A DNA stretch of 64,000 nucleotides, from positions 186,001 to 250,000 of the forward strand of contig NZ_CP067132.1 of assembly GCF_028553745.1 (NCBI RefSeq), written 5' to 3'. Shown here piece by piece: positions 62,373-64,000 of this stretch; the stretch's first letter is position 1; every line of letters begins with the position of its first letter. A program made the translations under genes and the position numbers. The DNA comes from Paracoccus seriniphilus (GTDB lineage Bacteria; Pseudomonadota; Alphaproteobacteria; Rhodobacterales; Rhodobacteraceae). The notes beneath the pieces are model-generated. The model was given only the letters and a program-made list of their open reading frames with translations, had not been told where the DNA came from and did not search any database.

Positions 62373-63257
62373 ATGACCGATTATCCCGTGAACATGGACA
62401 TCAAACCGGACGTTCAGGCGTTCTTCGATGACGCGACGAATACCATCAGCTATATCGTCAAGGATCCTGAATCCGACGCCTGCGCAATCGTCGATAGCGT
62501 CATGGACATCGACTATGCCGCCGGTCGCATCACCTATGACCACGCCGATGAGTTGATCCGTCAGATCAGGGCGCAGGGACTGAAGCTGGAGTGGATCATC
62601 GAGACCCATGTCCATGCCGACCACCTGAGTGCCGCGCCCTATATCCAGCAGGAACTGGGTGGAAAGATCGGCATCGGTGCAAAGATCATGGTGGTGCAGG
62701 ATACCTTTGGCAAGATCTTCAATGAAGGCACCGAATTCCAGCGCGACGGCAGCCAGTTCGATGCGCTGTTCGAGGATGGTGACACCTATCAGATCGGCAG
62801 CATGACGGCCTTTGCCATGTATACCCCCGGCCATACCCCGGCCTGCATGACCCATGTGGTGGGCAATGCCGCCTTTGTCGGCGATACGCTTTTCATGCCC
62901 GATGGCGGCTCGGCCCGTGCCGATTTCCCGGGGGGTGATGCCGGCACGCTCTATGACAGCATCCAGAAGGTCCTGTCCCTGCCCGATGAAATGCGCCTGT
63001 TCATGTGCCATGATTACGGGCCGAATGGGCGCGATATTCAGTGGGAAACCAGCGTCGGCGAAGAGAAGGCGCATAACATCCATGTCGGCGGCGGCAAGAC
63101 CAAAGAGGAATTCATCAAGTTCCGTACCGAGCGCGATGCCCAGCTTGCTATGCCACGGCTGATCATCCCGTCGCTTCAGGTCAACATGCGCGCCGGACGG
63201 GTTCCCACCGACAAGGACGGCAGACCCATGCTGAAAGTGCCGGTCAACGAATTGTAA
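62373..63257 (+). CDS. MBL-fold hydrolase, persulfide dioxygenase-like
   Basis: The 294-residue protein has the metal motif THVHADH near residue 80, TPGHTPACMTHV, the aspartate in FVGDTLFMPD, SARADFPGG and the late histidine in MCHDYGPNG. It is a paralogue of the 34743-35612 protein. Family members oxidise glutathione persulfide to sulfite. The start at 62373 follows GGAGGAAC. It ends the operon with DUF2892 and the YeeE pair and likely handles the sulfur they deliver. Confidence 0.88.
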   Translation: MTDYPVNMDIKPDVQAFFDDATNTISYIVKDPESDACAIVDSVMDIDYAAGRITYDHADELIRQIRAQGLKLEWIIETHVHADHLSAAPYIQQELGGKIGIGAKIMVVQDTFGKIFNEGTEFQRDGSQFDALFEDGDTYQIGSMTAFAMYTPGHTPACMTHVVGNAAFVGDTLFMPDGGSARADFPGGDAGTLYDSIQKVLSLPDEMRLFMCHDYGPNGRDIQWETSVGEEKAHNIHVGGGKTKEEFIKFRTERDAQLAMPRLIIPSLQVNMRAGRVPTDKDGRPMLKVPVNEL

Positions 63258-63304
63258 GACGGCTGCACCGCTGCCTGTTTCATGGCTACCTTGTCCGGTT
63301 CGCG

Positions 63305-63739
63305 TCAGGCGAGAAGGCTCGGGATGATGGCCATGTCCCGAAACGAGACATAGCTGTTTAGTCCCGGCATTTGGTGGATCGGATTTCGGGTTAAACGATC
63401 AGGCTCTGAGGTCCAGATCTTGCAGATGTATTCGTAGGGCGTAAGGCCGCTGAGGGTCTTGAGTCTGCGGCCGAAATTGTAGGCTGCCAGGAAGTCCGCA
63501 AGACGGGTGCGGAGTTGGTCGTGGTTGTCGTAATGGAACCGCTTGACGGTCGCCTCCTTGATCGTGCGGTTCATCCGCTCGACCTGGCCATTCCTCCACG
63601 GGTGCTTCACCTAGGTCAGTCTGTGCTCGATCTCATGCTCCCGGCAGACGCGGTCAAAGATGTGTTCGAAAGCATTCGTATCGCGGCTTCGATTTGCGAA
63701 TTGCACGCCGTAGCACGTCGGGAAGAAGCGCTGTTTTAA
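63305..63739 (-). pseudogene. IS481-type transposase remnant with premature stop
   Basis: The minus strand encodes the C-terminal part of an IS481/IS3-like DDE transposase: FANRSRDTNAFEHIF, then EIEHRLT, an in-frame TAG at 63611-63613, then VKHPWRNGQVERMNRTIKEATVKRFHYD up to the stop. A lysine codon has apparently become TAG. The usual TDNG around the second catalytic aspartate reads TCYG here. The N-terminal part is missing, because IS110-type sequence begins at about 63740. This copy cannot be active. Confidence 0.85.
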
Positions 63740-63790
63740 GGTTATGGCCACGCGCGTAGCCCCCAAATAGCGCAGCGTGTGGCCATAACC
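63740..63790 (+). ncRNA. Stem-loop in the IS110 left end, bridge-RNA candidate
   Basis: GGTTATGGCCAC (63740-63751) and GTGGCCATAACC (63779-63790) are perfect 12-bp inverted repeats around a 27-base loop. IS110 elements encode a structured bridge RNA in the non-coding end next to the transposase, so this could be part of it. It might instead be a terminal or subterminal repeat of the IS1111 group. Confidence 0.4.
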
Positions 63791-63844
63791 GGTCTCAGGT
63801 CTCAACAGTGGTTTTGCAGAACCACACCGCTGAGGAGACCGGCT

Positions 63845-64000
63845 ATGCCCGCCAACCATTCTACTGCTGCGACTGTGCTTGTCGCCATCGACATTTCCAA
63901 GCACCGCCACGAGGTCTTGATCGAGGTACCGGGCAAGAAGCGCCGTCGTCGCATGACGATCATGAACACGTTGGAAGACTTCCAGCGCTTGTCCGCGAGC
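63845..64000 (+). CDS. IS110-family transposase, N-terminal part
   Basis: The frame opens with ATG at 63845, preceded by GAGGAG, and encodes 52 residues to the window end. LVAIDISKHRHEVLIEV holds the first acidic residue (Asp in AIDISK) of the DEDD RuvC-like catalytic domain. The gene is cut by the window edge and its state beyond that is unknown. Confidence 0.82.
   Translation, partial: MPANHSTAATVLVAIDISKHRHEVLIEVPGKKRRRRMTIMNTLEDFQRLSAS

Larger units (their letters stand above)
63740..64000 (+). mobile_element. IS110-family insertion sequence, left end
   Basis: An IS110-type transposase gene starts at 63845 and runs off the window. Its 5-prime non-coding part of about 105 bases, with a strong stem-loop, lies against the broken IS481 transposase. 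The left boundary is estimated from where the IS481 homology stops. Confidence 0.75.

Overview
The window looks like a chromosome or large replicon segment of a high-GC alphaproteobacterium, most likely a Rhodobacteraceae member (Paracoccus-like). I infer this from overall gene style, many TRAP and ABC uptake systems, tightly overlapping ATGA gene junctions and the type of insertion sequences. No tRNA, rRNA, CRISPR array or replication origin is visible. Coding density is very high; only four gaps exceed 300 bases (23268-23582, 26711-27021, 40927-41291, 44085-44563).

Region 1 (1-15157) is carbon uptake and sugar/sugar-acid catabolism. It holds the end of a TRAP permease with an amidase and an NHL propeller protein, then a ribose-type ABC operon (SBP, ATPase, permease, RbsD, LacI regulator) with a perfect operator palindrome in front. 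A converging uronate-type operon follows: GntR regulator, TRAP SBP, fused DctQM permease and two Gfo/Idh dehydrogenases, with mannonate dehydratase uxuA divergent.

Region 2 (15279-34653) is a catabolic island for peptide- or amine-type nitrogen compounds. It has two paralogous tandem-GNAT acetyltransferases, two DadA-like FAD oxidoreductases, an Lrp regulator, a dipeptide-type ABC transporter, a class III aminotransferase, a GhrA-type reductase, a HAD hydrolase, a cupin, two aldehyde dehydrogenases, a tartrate/malate dehydrogenase-like enzyme and an ArgE-type deacylase.

Region 3 (34743-44084) mixes sulfur and oxidative-stress genes: a persulfide-dioxygenase-like metallohydrolase, Dps, an OxyR-like regulator lacking the resolving cysteine, a SulP transporter, a type II sulfide:quinone oxidoreductase fused to a DUF442 domain, and aconitase B.

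Region 4 (44564-59492) is the most interesting part. Eleven same-strand genes, with no gap over 8 bases, join a complete partner-switching module (REC-PP2C phosphatase, STAS antagonist, HATPase kinase, membrane-anchored Hpt protein) to a polysaccharide machine (cellulose-synthase-like GT2, acyltransferase 3, two DUF3131 proteins, a peptidoglycan-binding periplasmic protein, an outer-membrane barrel protein and an esterase). A hybrid histidine kinase with its own Hpt domain and a small cysteine-free molybdopterin-fold periplasmic protein lie against its end.

Region 5 (59727-63257) has a LuxR-type response regulator, then a Crp/Fnr regulator with a well-placed class II operator ahead of a sulfur operon (DUF2892, two YeeE/YedE halves, persulfide-dioxygenase-like hydrolase). 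Region 6 (63305-64000) is mobile DNA: a dead IS481-type transposase cut by the start of an IS110-type element.
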